64,000 bases of DNA from Meconema thalassinum (Eukaryota; Arthropoda; Insecta; Orthoptera; Tettigoniidae): the NCBI GenBank assembly GCA_946902985.2, contig OX336392.1:466514693-466578692 (forward strand), in the 5' to 3' direction. Under the pieces are notes generated by a model. It was not told where the DNA came from. It did no database searches and was given only the letters and a program-made list of their open reading frames with translations. Within the stretch, counting starts at the first letter, position 1. The number at the start of each line of letters is the position of its first letter. The position numbers and the translations under genes were made by a program. Of this stretch, positions 1-10,061 are shown one piece after another.

Positions 1-1
1 T

Positions 2-223
2 ACAGGGGAAGCTACACATTTTAGCTTAGCGCACGGCACGTACTCACACATTGACTTGAGTGTGTGTAGCCGTGCGTTGGTCCCCCTATTTGGTTGGAAT
101 GTACACGACGACCACTGTGACAGTGACCATTTCCCGATCGTTCTTACACTTCTGAACCAGAAGCCCGTGGAGTTCCCCAGTCGTTGGGTGCTTAAGCGGG
201 CAGGAAACAAACCTCAGACCTGA
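2..223 (+). pseudogene. LINE endonuclease, C-terminal fragment
   Basis: Frame 2 encodes about 73 residues ending at a TGA. They contain the APE-type endonuclease signature SDHFPIVLTL (about residues 41-50) followed by RWVLKRA, the end of the nuclease domain in RNase H-type LINEs. The piece is open at the window edge. The N-terminal half of the same domain lies downstream of it at 234-487, so the order is reversed relative to a normal gene. It could be the end of a neighbouring copy or a rearrangement. Confidence 0.6.
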
Positions 224-233
224 TAACGAGACT

Positions 234-487
234 GTTCTGAGAGGTTTCCGACTATACTCTAAGGAGCGACAAGACGCTTCCCGGGCTTCCGGGGGCGTTT
301 GTACCTTCGTTCGCTCTGACTGCTATAGTGAGGAGTTTCCACTCGCCACTCCTCTGGAAGCTATTGCAGTTCGCGTGTCCTTGCCTGCTATGACAACTGT
401 TTGTAACGTGTACCTTCCACCGAACCAGCCCTTTGATATTAATGACGTCTTTGATCTTGTTGATCAACTTCCAGCCCCTTTCCTATT
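234..487 (+). pseudogene. LINE endonuclease, N-terminal/middle fragment
   Basis: This frame reads LRGFRLYSKERQDASRASGG followed by CTFVRSD. That is the usual pattern of the first half of an APE-type endonuclease, where a G-x-R-L-x-R-D-R stretch is followed by SGGV and a hydrophobic strand. It is open until the SINE-like element starts at about 488. The remaining nuclease and the RT N-terminus are missing, and the RT resumes after the SINE at about 1230. No target-site duplication is visible at this SINE, so a deletion or recombination accompanied the junction. Confidence 0.55.
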
Positions 488-1229
488 CCCCCCCAGGGGC
501 TCACATCTTGTGGGCGTGGGTTGGCGACCACGGGGCCCCAGCTGAGTCCGGCATTGCTTCCACTTACTTGTGCCCGGCTCCTCTCTGTCTTCTTTCCTGT
601 CGACCTCACTTGGTCAACTCTTGTTCTCTTCCGACCCCGACGGTATTAGGGTATCCGAGGCCTAGGGAGTCTCTTCCTTTCCCGCCTTAATTGGCCCTTG
701 TCTCATCTTTTCTGATACCCTCCTTCTGCGAGGGGTCAGCCTTCTTTTTCTCTTCCTTTTACCTCCTGCCTTGTGCTCTAGGCCCATAAGGAGGCAGGGT
801 GTATGTAGCCCCACCACTTCTGGTGCACCCTAGATAATGCTACACCCTCAGGGGCTCACGGCTGGTGAGCTCGGGAGTTGGCGACCCCGAGGGATTCCTG
901 AGCTGGGTCCGTTTTCCCCTTTTGTCCCTTACCTCCGGGGCGGACCCTCTCCGCTTTCACTTTCCTATCTGCCTTTCATGGCTCTCCTTCCTTCCAAGTC
1001 CCTCAATCCGCATTCTTCGAGGGTTGAGGGCATTTCTTTTCCTCCTGTCCTTTATTTGCCTTATTCTCCTTTAGTTGTCCATTTCTTCTTCTTCTAGTAT
1101 GTAGGTTGGTAGTTAGTTTTAGTTCTAAGTTTGCATTTCATTTTTCATATTCACGATTACCCAAACCATCAGGGGCCGATAACCTAGATGTTAGGCCCCT
1201 TAAAACAACAATTATCATCATCATCATCA
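488..1229 (+). mobile_element. Short SINE-like ATC-tailed element
   Basis: Full-length reference copy, about 740 bp. It begins CCCCCAGGGGCTCACATC. Near 850 there is a related second module starting CAGGGGCTCACGGCTGGTGAG. Both modules continue into a GTTGGCGACC box and a CTGAGTCCGG/CTGGGTCCG box, so the element looks dimeric. It ends with a GGGGCC...GGCCCC hairpin, TTAAAACAACAATT and (ATC)n. I see no open reading frame of its own. A tRNA-type B box is not obvious, so the promoter class is unknown. Confidence 0.8.
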
Positions 1230-3829
1230 AGAAACAATCCTGGGAACGGTATGTGTTTTCTATTACGGCACATACCCCCTCCTCTCAAGTGTGGACTAAA
1301 CTACGACGCATTTCGGGAATTCAGACATCTTCTACTGTACCGGGAATTTCCATTGCTAATGAACTGGTTGCAGATCCTTATCGCGTTGCAAACCATCTCG
1401 CCTCGTATTTTGCGGATATATCCGGTTCCGATAACTATGACCCTGCCTTCGTGGCCCTGAAGCGCGAAGCGGAACGTTTCCAGCTTAGGTTTGCTTCCCG
1501 CGCTTCGGAGGAGTACAACGTGCCCTTTACGGAGTGGGAACTCCGCGGAGCGCTGGCGCTCTGCAGGGACACGTCTCCTGGCCCGGATAATATTCACAAC
1601 CAGATGCTTAAACACCTTAACGATGAGAGCATTCGCTATTTGCTCAGGGTGTTTAATCGTATCTGGTTGGAAGGTGTGTTTCCAGCGAAATGGCAGGAAG
1701 GTATCATTATACCTATCCTGAAGCCCGATAAGGATCCCAAATTGACAGGGAGTTACAGACCTATTTGTCTCACTAACGGTTTGTGCAAGCTCTTTGAGAT
1801 GATGGTCAATCGGCGCCTGGTGTGGGTCCTGGAGAAACGGGGACTCCTGTCTGAATACCAGTGTGGTTTCAGGGCGTCTCGGTGTACCAACGACCATCTG
1901 GTACGCCTGGAGACTGCCATACAGGACGCTTTTCTCCGGAGACAGCACCTAGTCGCTGTTTTCTTTGACCTCGAGAAGACCTATGACACCACTTGGCGTT
2001 ACGGCAACCTCTCTACCCTGCATCAATGGAAATTCCGAGGTAACTTGCCGGTTTTTATTGCGAATTTTCTGTCCCTTCGCCTGTTCCGTGTCCGAATAAG
2101 GGGGACATATTCGCAATATCATATACAGGAAAACGGAGTCCCACAGGGATCGGTGCTTAGCGTCACATTATTTGCGATTGCCATAAACGGTATAGTCGCT
2201 GCTGCTGGTCCAGCAGTGGTACCGTCGCTATATGTAGACGACTTCGCTCTACATTATAGTGCGCAAAATATGGCGGTCGCTGAACGACAGCTACAACAAG
2301 CTATTCGGAGAGTGGAACGCTGGACACTGGAGCATGGCTTTCGATTCTCAACCGCTAAGTCCGCGGTTGTCCATTTCTGCCGAAAGCGCACCCTCCATCC
2401 AGATCCTGAGCTTTATCTGGGCAATGTAGCTTTGCCTGTTGTTGCTGCGTACCGGTTCCTTGGGCTCCTTTTCGATCAGAAATTGACGTGGGAACCACAC
2501 GTGCGGGGTTTGAAAACTGCCTGCGCTAAGAAACTCAACATGTTGCGGTTTCTTAGCGGCACATCATGGGGGGCGGACCGCGCGGTGCTCCTACGCTTTT
2601 ATAAGGCTCTGAGTTTATCTCGATTGGATTATGGCAGTGTAGCATATGGTTCGGCCCGTAAGTCAGTGCATGTTAAACTGGACAATGTCCACCACGGCGG
2701 TGTGAGGCTGGCGACGGGTGCCTTTCGGACGAGCCCAGTCGTCTGCTTGCTCGCCGAGGCTGGCGTACCTCCTTTACACCTGAGGCGCCATCAAGTACTG
2801 CTGACCTATGCTGCAACAATTCGACAGATGCCCCTTCATCCAAGCTATCCATGTTTGTTTTCCAATCCGAATCGCCGGCTGTATGATGCGCTCGCCCGAG
2901 CCACTCGGCCGGCGGTGATTCGCTTGGATGACTTATACCGTCAGTTCCGATTTCCTTCTGTCTCCTGTATCGTCCGAGTACCTAGCAAGGCCCCTCCGTG
3001 GATGGTCTCTCGCCCTGATATCATCCTGGATCTGCACACCGGCCCCAAGTCGGACACGGACTCCTCCGTCCATCGGAGGCTGTTCCAGTCCGTTGTGAGC
3101 CGGTATCCGGGATCAGGGCTTGTATTCACGGACGGTTCGAGGGTAAACGAGAAAGTAGGCTGTGCATTTGTGGTTGAAGATCGTCGGTTTCTCTTTTCAC
3201 TTCCCGATGCCTGTGGCGTGTACACAGCGGAGCTCTATGCCATCTTAGAGGCTCTGTGGTACACGTTATCAGACGATCACCAGCACTTTCTTGTGTGTAC
3301 TGACTCTCTGAGTGCGCTGCAAGCGATCGATGTGTGTTTCCCGAAGCACCCGTTGGTCCAGCGTGTGCACGACCTGCTCGTCAGTTCGCGTTGCGCTGGG
3401 GCCGGGGTGTCCTTTGTGTGGCTTCCTAGCCACATGGGTATTGCGGGAAACGAGCTTGCTGATCTGGCGGCGAGGGAGGCAGTCGCACTGGCTTCGCTAC
3501 CATATAAGGTGCCTGCTAGTGATGTGCGCTCTCAGTTGCAGCATTCGATCCTGTCGCATTGGGAGGAAGCATGGCGTGCCACGCCTCCACCCAACAAACT
3601 GAGAGGCATCAAGGCGATAACGAAGGTGTGGTAATCTTCCTTCCGGTTTCTCCGGAAGGAAGCTGTGGTACTCTGTCGACTCCGGATCGGCCATGGGATT
3701 GCTACGCACTCACACTTGCTGAAGCGAGAAGATCCCCCTGTGTGTACTTGCGGTGCCCACCTAACCGTGGCACACCTTCTCTTGGAGTGTGTGGATCTGG
3801 CCGATCTGCGCAGGACTCTTACTGCCTAA
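1230..3829 (+). pseudogene. LINE ORF2: reverse transcriptase, RNase H, zinc finger (broken)
   Basis: The frame is open to an in-frame TAA at 3632-3634. It reads on in the same frame to a CTCG...H...C zinc-finger motif, then is shifted near 3822 relative to the copy at 46804-46986. RT motifs seen are YRPICLTNGLCKLFE, FFDLEKTYDTTWR (motif A), NGVPQGSVLSVTLF (motif B) and LYVDDFALHY (catalytic YVDD). RNase H follows at about 3115-3480, with FTDGSR, TAELYAILEAL, CTDSLSAL and LPSHMGIAGNELAD supplying the D-E-D-H active-site pattern. RT plus RNase H without an LTR structure places it in the I-like group of LINEs. The nonsense codon and the frameshift make this copy dead. Confidence 0.85.
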
Positions 3830-4225
3830 TACCCTCTCCCTTATTCTCCGTGATGACGGGCCGTCAGCTGACCTCGTCATCCGGTTCATGAGGGAGAGTG
3901 GTTACTTTTTTAAGTTTTAATGTGTAGTTACGGCTTTTAATTGTGGTTAAATCTGTTTTATGTTTTTTATTGTGTTATGTATTGTATTGTTCACTATGCC
4001 TTATTTGTTTTATCCTTTTTTACCATCCGCCTTTTATTCTTTTCATTCAAATAAGGCATAATTTTTTGGGGGCTCACTGTCTATTTTATAAACACCATTT
4101 TCGCTTCATCCATGGCAGTGAGTTGTTTTTATCTACATCCTTTCATTTCACGTCATTTCATTTCATTAGGGGCCGATAACCTCGATGTTAGGCCCCTTAA
4201 AACAACAATTATCATCATCATCATC
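3830..4225 (+). other. LINE 3' UTR and tail hairpin
   Basis: T-rich non-coding stretch with the recurring block AATAAGGCATAATTTTTT then GGCTCACTGTC. It ends at 4170-4225 with the tail hairpin and ATC repeats. The same block recurs at 18152-18330 and 47100-47284. This is probably the region recognised by the LINE reverse transcriptase; that role is inferred from LINE biology and not shown here. Confidence 0.7.
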
Positions 4226-5631
4226 ACATCTAGTGGGATGTGGGTTGGCGACCACCGGGCCCCAGCTGAGTCCGGCATTGCTTCCACTTACTTGTGCCGG
4301 GCTCCTCTCTGTCTTCTTTCCTGTCGACCTCCCTTGGTCAACTCTTGTTCTCTTAATTGGCCCTTGTCTCATCTTTCCTGATACCCTCCTTCTGTGAGGG
4401 GTCAGCCTTCTTTTTCTTTTCCTTTTACCTCCTGCCTTGTGCTCCAGGCCCTTAGGGAGGCAGGGTGTATGTAGCCCCACCACTTCTGGTGCACCGTCGA
4501 TAATGCTACCCCCTCAGGGGCTCACGGCTGGTGAGTTCGGGAGTTGGCGACCCCGAGGGATTCCTGAGCTGGGTCCATTTTCCCCTTTTGTCCCTTCCCT
4601 TTGGGGCGGACCTTTTCCTCTCTCCCCTCTCCTCTCCTCTCCTCTCCACTCCTCTTTTCCTTTAATTTACTTTTCTCTTTAAGATTCCCGCACTGTTTTT
4701 GTTACTTGGTTCACTGTGAGTCTAAATTCCCTTCTAGCGATTTTTAAGGCATTTTTAATCTACGTTGCTGTTTGTATGTTTTTTCGATCTAAATTACATC
4801 TCGCGATTGTTTTCGACCTCAATTGCATTTTGTAAAGATTGACAATCTAAATTGCTTTTTAGTAAGTCTTTCAATGCATGTGATCGGGCCTTTTAGTGAG
4901 TATTTTGAATTTCAATTGCATTTTGTAAGAATTTTCTACCAACGCCGCATTTCGCACGAATTTTGAATCTAAATTGCATTTTGTTTGGTGGGCATTTTGC
5001 ACATATTTTGATTCTCAATGCATTTTGTCGGTATTTTGAATCTAAATTACATTTTGTCAAGTATTTTCAATCTAAATTGCATTTTGTAAGTATTGTCAAT
5101 CCACATGAGTCGTTAGAATCACCGTACATTTTGTAAGCATTTTCAATTTCAATTGCATTTTGTAAGTATTTTGAATTTCAATTGCACTTTGTGAATAATT
5201 TGGTTTGGAACTGGGATAGGGCCTATTTCAATCTGAATTGCATTGTGTATTTTCAATTTCAATTGCATTTTGTAAGTATTTTGAACCTCAATTGCATTTT
5301 GTACGTGTTTTCGATCTCATTTGCATTTTGTAAGTATTTTGAATTTCAGTTGCATTTTGTAAGTATTTCGACGCTACATTGCATTTTGTACGTATTTTGA
5401 ATCTAGCCTACGTTTTGTGGGTATTTTTCCATGTATTCTTTTTGTGACTCTTTTCGTTCTAAATTCCCTTTTGTAAGACCATATTGTGAGTTCCTTTTTG
5501 TTCGTATTTTCCGTCTCAGATAATTTTGTTCTGGTTTCCATTTCATTATCATTTTCGCTATCACCCAGATCATTAGGGGCAGATAACCTCAATGTTAGGC
5601 CCCTTAAAATAACAATTATCATCATCATCAT
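4226..5631 (+). mobile_element. Long non-autonomous ATC-tailed element (LE)
   Basis: It begins at CACATCTAGTGGG, about 12 bp into the SINE consensus, and is joined directly to the ATC tail of the upstream LINE. The first 450 bp match the SINE-like element. About 900 bp of 29-bp repeats follow, then the GGGGC...GGCCCC hairpin (one base changed, GGGGCAGATAACC) and the ATC tail. It interrupts ORF1 of Jockey-like element J11. The expected left TSD is not found because a LINE lies to the left. Confidence 0.75.
4690..5500 (+). repeat. 29-bp minisatellite inside the LE
   Basis: Degenerate head-to-tail units of about 24-30 bp, typically AATTGCATTTTGTAAGTATT followed by TTGAATTTC. The period drifts between units and the core GCATTTTGTAAG recurs dozens of times. 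Equivalent arrays occur in the LE copies at 8590-8876 plus 17717-18140, at 21600-22400, 47285-47830 and 50290-51120. Apparent short ORFs in it are translation artefacts of the repeat. Confidence 0.8.
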
Positions 5632-5633
5632 CG

Positions 5634-6363
5634 AAACATTGCTTGACTCTTATTGTGTCTGATTCTACATCTGTTTCTTGTTTGGACTTGTATGCTTGTA
5701 TTTGGATTGGGAGGTTGATTATTTGTTGAACTTGAGTTATGTCCTTATTGTCTGGACACTCCTCGTGGTCCACGCAGAATATGGGTATGGGATTCTGTCC
5801 GTTTTGTCCTCGCTGTTCCTGTTGGCCCTAGTGAATTGTGTGACTTTGTCCACCTTGTAGCCCATGCTTTCGAGATCTGTTTTAATTTCGATTGGTTCTA
5901 TGTCATTAGGGAGTTTCCTTATAATGAATTTGCGTTTGGTGTTTTTGTGAATTGCGTGTGTGAAATAGTTTATTTTCAGCTCATCAAGTTTTTGGGTTAG
6001 TGCCTCATGATCTTTTAGCGTTCTCAGTTTTGCAATTCCCCCTTCGGCTGTGGGTTGTAGTGTGAAGTGCTTGTCGGCTACGCATGATGTGACTTGTTCT
6101 GAGAGTTCTCTCCATTTTTTACTAGTTCTTATGTGTATAAACGGGGGTGCGTTACTTGTGTTTCCTGTAGTTTTTGCCATTGTGTTTTTGTCTGCTCTTT
6201 TGTTATTAGTCATTGTGCCTGTCTTGTCGTGTCTGTGAGGGGGGGGGGCAATGTGAGTTCCCCCCTTGCGGGGGAAGGGGCGAATGTGAGTTAATTGTGT
6301 ATGTATTGTACGGTGTGTTGCAGCTTCAGCAGGGAAGTGTGTTTTGTAAAAGAGGTCAAACAC
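5634..6363 (-). pseudogene. J11 ORF1 (gag-like), 5' part
   Basis: The minus-strand frame starting at 6363 encodes a Lys-rich protein. A 70-residue segment (FTLQPTAEGG to FIIRKLPNDIEPIEIKTDL) matches the pattern of the fold preceding the zinc knuckles in Jockey-type ORF1 proteins: a strand, then a basic IRKLP, then a helix ending MGYKVDKVTQ. A frameshift near 5770 moves the frame, which continues with IPIFCVDHEE to VKQC at 5634, the first cysteine of the knuckles. The LE at 4226-5631 cuts it there. The rest of the gene is not in the window. Confidence 0.65.
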
Positions 6364-7259
6364 TGCTGAGTGGACCCCGCTTCAACTCACTGCTGTCGCC
6401 AGTCGCTTTAGGCAGCTGTTTTTTAAGAGGTGATTCCCTCGGCAAAAAGCGCGCTGAACGGCAGTGTGAGTGAAGCAAGTTTACGTGGGTTCGGAGCGGA
6501 TCTCTCTACAGGCGCCGATGAGTATACTTCCCTTCTTGGAGACGTGCCAGGTGCTTGGAATGTTGCACAGTAGTTGTGCCCCCAGGCAGCGCTGGCCAGG
6601 ACAGTGGGGTGGGGAGCCTCCCGGCTCTCCTGGAATGTGCCACACCTCTGGCACGCGGTCGAGTTGGTATGTGCGCCGTTGCCAAGTCGCTCTGCCGCTG
6701 TCTGGAGAAGGCCTTCCCAATGTAGCCGAGCGAAGCAAGTCGAGATCTGTAGACTGCCGAAAGTGGGGCTGCGAAAAATTGGCGCTTATGCGTACTGCCG
6801 TGGCAGCACGCGGGACGCTTGAGTGCTCAACTATCCTAGACAGTCAATTACTTTTGACGTCCAAGCCAAGCAAGAACTGCAAACGATGCCCACAAAACCT
6901 AAGCACCTGTAACCTAAGGCTCCTATCGAAGTGATACTGGTTTGGCGCAGCGCGGTCAGAGCGAGAGCTGAGCACGTCTGTACCTACCAGTCTCTCGGCG
7001 GGGAACATATCGACCCTCCCTAAGTAAGGAAGTGGTCGGACCGCGCTGTAAACGGTCACCCACTTAGCACTATCCAGTGACTACGGTCGGTCGAAGTTGC
7101 TTAACTCCTGATGTGGAGTAAGCTAGTATGATGACCAGTGCCAGTAAAAAGCTGGAGTACGGCGAGATGATGTTGTTGTTGGTTCAGTAGCTATACGACT
7201 TTCACAGTCTCGAAGGTCTACGACGAATCTGTGTGTGTGAAGGAGACCTTGTCTTGAAA
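6364..7259 (-). other. J11 leader region, no gene recognised
   Basis: About 900 bp between the J11 ORF1 start and the 3' tail of J10. There is a run of G at 6241-6250 just inside the ORF1 start. Short ORFs on both strands show no domain I recognise. By position this is the 5' untranslated region of J11. No conserved leader block like those at 39299-39344 or 40648-40693 is evident. Confidence 0.4.
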
Positions 7260-7716
7260 CCAAGCAAACGAAGCCGGCTTCGTTACGTGCATTTTAGCCT
7301 GTCGGCTCCCTTTTGGAGTCTTTAGAGCTTTATCAAGGGGGAATAGGACATGGAACTTAGTAGTTTAGGATGTGGGTTATGGTACATTTGAATCAAACTG
7401 GCCAGAATATGGCCTGAGGGGGGAATTTTTGAGTAGGGGAAGGAGTAGGAATTTTGGAAGGGGTAAGGTTGGGGAGAGGTAGAATGCAGCTGGCATATAA
7501 AATCTTGGTGAGCCGTAGCTCATAGACATAGACTAGCAGAAATCAACAGAAATACAGTTATCACCGCATCTAGTGGCGTGCAGAGGGCCCGCGGCCCACT
7601 GGGCACCATCCCGGAAGGGGACAGCCGTGGCCGATCCTCCGAGCAGATGTACAGCGGAACCGCGGGGCAAGCGGGGTCGTGAATGAGTGCATGGAGTGTG
7701 GGGGAGCTAATTAGAG
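7260..7716 (-). other. J10 3' UTR and terminal hairpin
   Basis: Read on the minus strand this follows the J10 ORF1 stop. It contains a GC-rich block (7573-7680), a conserved box at about 7400 (CAAACTGGCCAGAATATGRCC on the plus strand), and a perfect 18-bp palindrome AACGAAGCCGGCTTCGTT at 7267-7284 near the terminus. The same order of box and hairpin occurs after the RT of J1 (62440-62610) and in J9 (18547-18690). It is therefore a shared 3' end. Confidence 0.65.
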
Positions 7717-8055
7717 TTAATTAGCTGTTGCAATTAGCTGTTGCAAGATATGAAGTATGCTTGTGAGGGCAGTGTTATTGAATTTCCTTGGGCCTGGAGG
7801 GGGAATGTGCATGGAGAGAAGGGAGGGAATGTTTCTGGGCGTGTTAGTGCGCTTCCGTTGCCAGTGTTGTTGTTTTAGCGCGTCCTTGATGAATTTACAA
7901 CCCAAATAGGATGCGGCATGGGCTTCCCTACAGTTTGCACACGTGGGGGAGTCCCTGGGTACTAAACATTCACTATGCCGGTGCGGCCCGCCGCAGCGGT
8001 TACACCTGACATCATGTTTGCAATCATGTGCGGAGTGATTGAGCCTTTGGTAACG
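7717..8055 (-). pseudogene. J10 ORF1, C-terminal half with zinc knuckles
   Basis: Second half of a gag-like ORF1 whose first half lies at 18343-18579. The two are separated by a 10.3-kb insertion at 8056-18330. The frame shows CNRCGG and CANC-type knuckle remnants followed by GCKFIKDALKQQH, IPSLLSMHIP and ILHILQQLI before the stop at 7717. The same C-terminal signature occurs in J9, J8 and J5. No endonuclease or RT follows; the 3' UTR starts within about 40 bp of the stop. Confidence 0.65.
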
Positions 8056-9086
8056 TCCCCCAGGGGCTCACATCTAGTGGGACGTGAGTTGGCGACCACG
8101 GGACCCCAGCTGTGTCGGGCATTGCTTCCACTAACTTGTGCTGGGCTCCTCTCTGTCTTCTTTCCTGTCGGCCTCCCTCGGTCAACTCTTGTTCTTTTCC
8201 GACCCCGACGGTATTAGGGTATCCGAGGCCTAGGGAGTCTCTTCCTTTCCCGCCTTAATTGGCCCTTGTCTCATCTTTCCTGACACCCTCCTTCTGTGAG
8301 GGGTCAGCCTTCTTTTTGCTTTTCCTTTTACCTCCTGCCTTGTGCTCAAGGCCCTTAAGGAGGCAGGGTGTATGTAGCCCCACCACTTTTGGTGCACCCT
8401 AGATAATGCTACACCCTCAGGGGCTCACGGATGGTGAGTTCGGGAGTTGGCGACCCCGAGGGATTCCTGAGCTGGGTCCGTTTTCTCTATTGTCCCTTCC
8501 CTTTGGGGCGGACCCTCTCGTCTCTCCGCTCCCCTCTCCTCTCCAATCCTCTCCTCTTTTCCTTATATTTCCTTTTCTCTTTCAGATTCCTACACTGTTT
8601 TTTGTTACTTGGTTCCCCGTGTATCTAAATTCCCTTTTAGCGATTTTTTGTAGGTATTTTTAATCTACGTTGCATTTTGTAAGTCTTTTCGATCTAGATT
8701 GCATTTTGTGAGTGTTTTTCAATCTCAATTGCATTTTGTAAGGATTGACAATCTAAATTGCTTTTTAGTAAGTCTTTCAATATCCGGGTCGGGGCTTTTG
8801 TGAGTTTTTTGAATTTCAATTGCATTTTGTATTTTCAACCTACCCCGCTTTGTTGTGGGTATTTTGAATCTAAATTAGGGTAAGTTCCTCCAAGAGTACG
8901 CACTTAACGATAAGACCATCATAACGGAAGGAAAAGTTAGAAAAAGAACAAATAGTTTGCACAAAACATTCATTAATAACCTGGCTTCTACATACACTTT
9001 AGTGAAACACAATTTAAATAATTAAACTCTAGAAATAATAAAAAAAAAGTAAAATATGTGAAACGCGCGCTCTTGATGGCATATGC

Positions 9087-9642
9087 TTAATAAGAGTACG
9101 CAGTAGGTCCTCTATGAGTGCGCACTTGGCAGGAGTCACATTTAAAAATTCCAGCGCCCTCATAGCTTGAACAGGCATCATGCCACCACTTTTTACAGTC
9201 TTTACACTGAATCCAATCTTCAGTTACTGGTTCTTCATACATTTCATCACACCCAGGGCAGCAGATACCGTCTGGAGTTGTGGAAGTTGTAGCATCAAAA
9301 AGCCGTTTCTTTTTCGAGGGTCTGCATGATTTTTGTCCTTTCTCACACGCTTTGGATGTGGAGGCCATTAATGAGTTTTTAAATGGCGATCCTGTCATAA
9401 TTTCCGACTTCTTACCTTTTCTCTTTTGTTTATCTTCGTGAGTTGCTTTCGGAAGAGGAAGGAATGTTGAAGGTGGCACTATTTCCTGATCTATAACATT
9501 ATTGGTTTCTTCTTCAGGTTTCTCAGAGGGTGGAGGGCGACTTGTAACAGACGAAGGTTCAAAATCTTCATCTGAGAAAATGTCTGGATTGTAAGGATGA
9601 ATTCCAGTAGCCTTGAACGAATTCTTCGCTTTTTCAAGCGTT
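9087..9642 (-). pseudogene. pogo-like transposase, C-terminal part with PHD-like finger
   Basis: This frame continues the DDE transposase interrupted by the BEL/Pao element. It starts ATLEKAKNSFKATGIHPYNP, which is the end of the DDE_1 domain in jerky/pogo-like proteins. An acidic-to-basic linker follows, then a Cys/His cluster, CPGCDEMYEEP, CKDCKKWWHDAC and CDSC, that resembles a PHD finger. The stop is at 9087. The longer frame reported up to 9800 reads into LTR sequence and is not part of the gene. Confidence 0.75.
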
Positions 9643-9647
9643 GCCAC

Positions 9648-9885
9648 TGAATAAAGTTGTGCATTAGGGTCCCCAGAAAAACAGGAGAGCACCAATAAGT
9701 GGACTGTAAATAAGATTAAGACATGTCTTGTACTAGAACATTTACTGCCATTACGGACTGTACACACACATACAACAACAACAAACTGGTAGCCAAGCAC
9801 GCAAAAGTTCTCTCGTCTCCCGTCGAGCGCTGCAGAGCGAGCAATCGAAATGGCTGTCGAGTGATCGAGACGGCTGTACTCAACA
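9648..9885 (-). repeat. BEL/Pao 3' LTR
   Basis: 238-bp terminal repeat bounded by TG...CA on the element strand. The sequence just before it on the element strand is only weakly purine-rich, with AAGAAAGTAAG about 25 bp upstream as the nearest polypurine-like tract. Confidence 0.9.
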
Positions 9886-10061
9886 TACCGGCCGCCAAGA
9901 AATACTTACTTTCTTAACACTACAAATAACATAACAAACGAATTGCATCGAATCAATCACTGCACTATAGTCCAACATGTCTGTTTGAACAAGAAGTCTA
10001 TATACAATACAATGTTACACTGAAACAAAAGAAACAAAACTGAAGTGCTATGGTACATTAA

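Larger units (their letters stand above)
1230..4225 (+). mobile_element. RNase H-type LINE (I-like group), ATC-tailed, 5' part missing
   Basis: The segment carries RT, RNase H and a C-terminal zinc-finger region, then a roughly 390-bp 3' UTR. It ends in the same GGGGCC...GGCCCC hairpin and (ATC)n tail as the SINE-like and LE families in this window, which makes it the best candidate for the autonomous partner of those families. A 5'-truncated second copy lies at 46827-47284. The (ATC)n tail is followed at once by a truncated LE. Confidence 0.75.

Noticed and set aside
433..690. Repeated frames such as MLHPQGLTAGEFGSWRPRGI and HILWAWVGDHGAPAE
   Set aside because: Frames across SINE-like element modules, present in all copies by DNA identity. 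They vary freely downstream and show no sign of protein selection.
5182..5400. 72-codon frame of Phe/Ile/Leu-rich membrane-like peptide (also at 22117, 47424, 50803)
   Set aside because: It is the translation of the 29-bp minisatellite in the LE and recurs wherever that repeat occurs. No start context or conservation beyond the DNA repeat.
7150..7200. Possible CRISPR or other short regularly spaced repeats anywhere in the window
   Set aside because: The only regular repeats are the degenerate 29-bp minisatellite and the 340-bp units. Neither has a repeat-spacer structure, and the sequence is eukaryotic.
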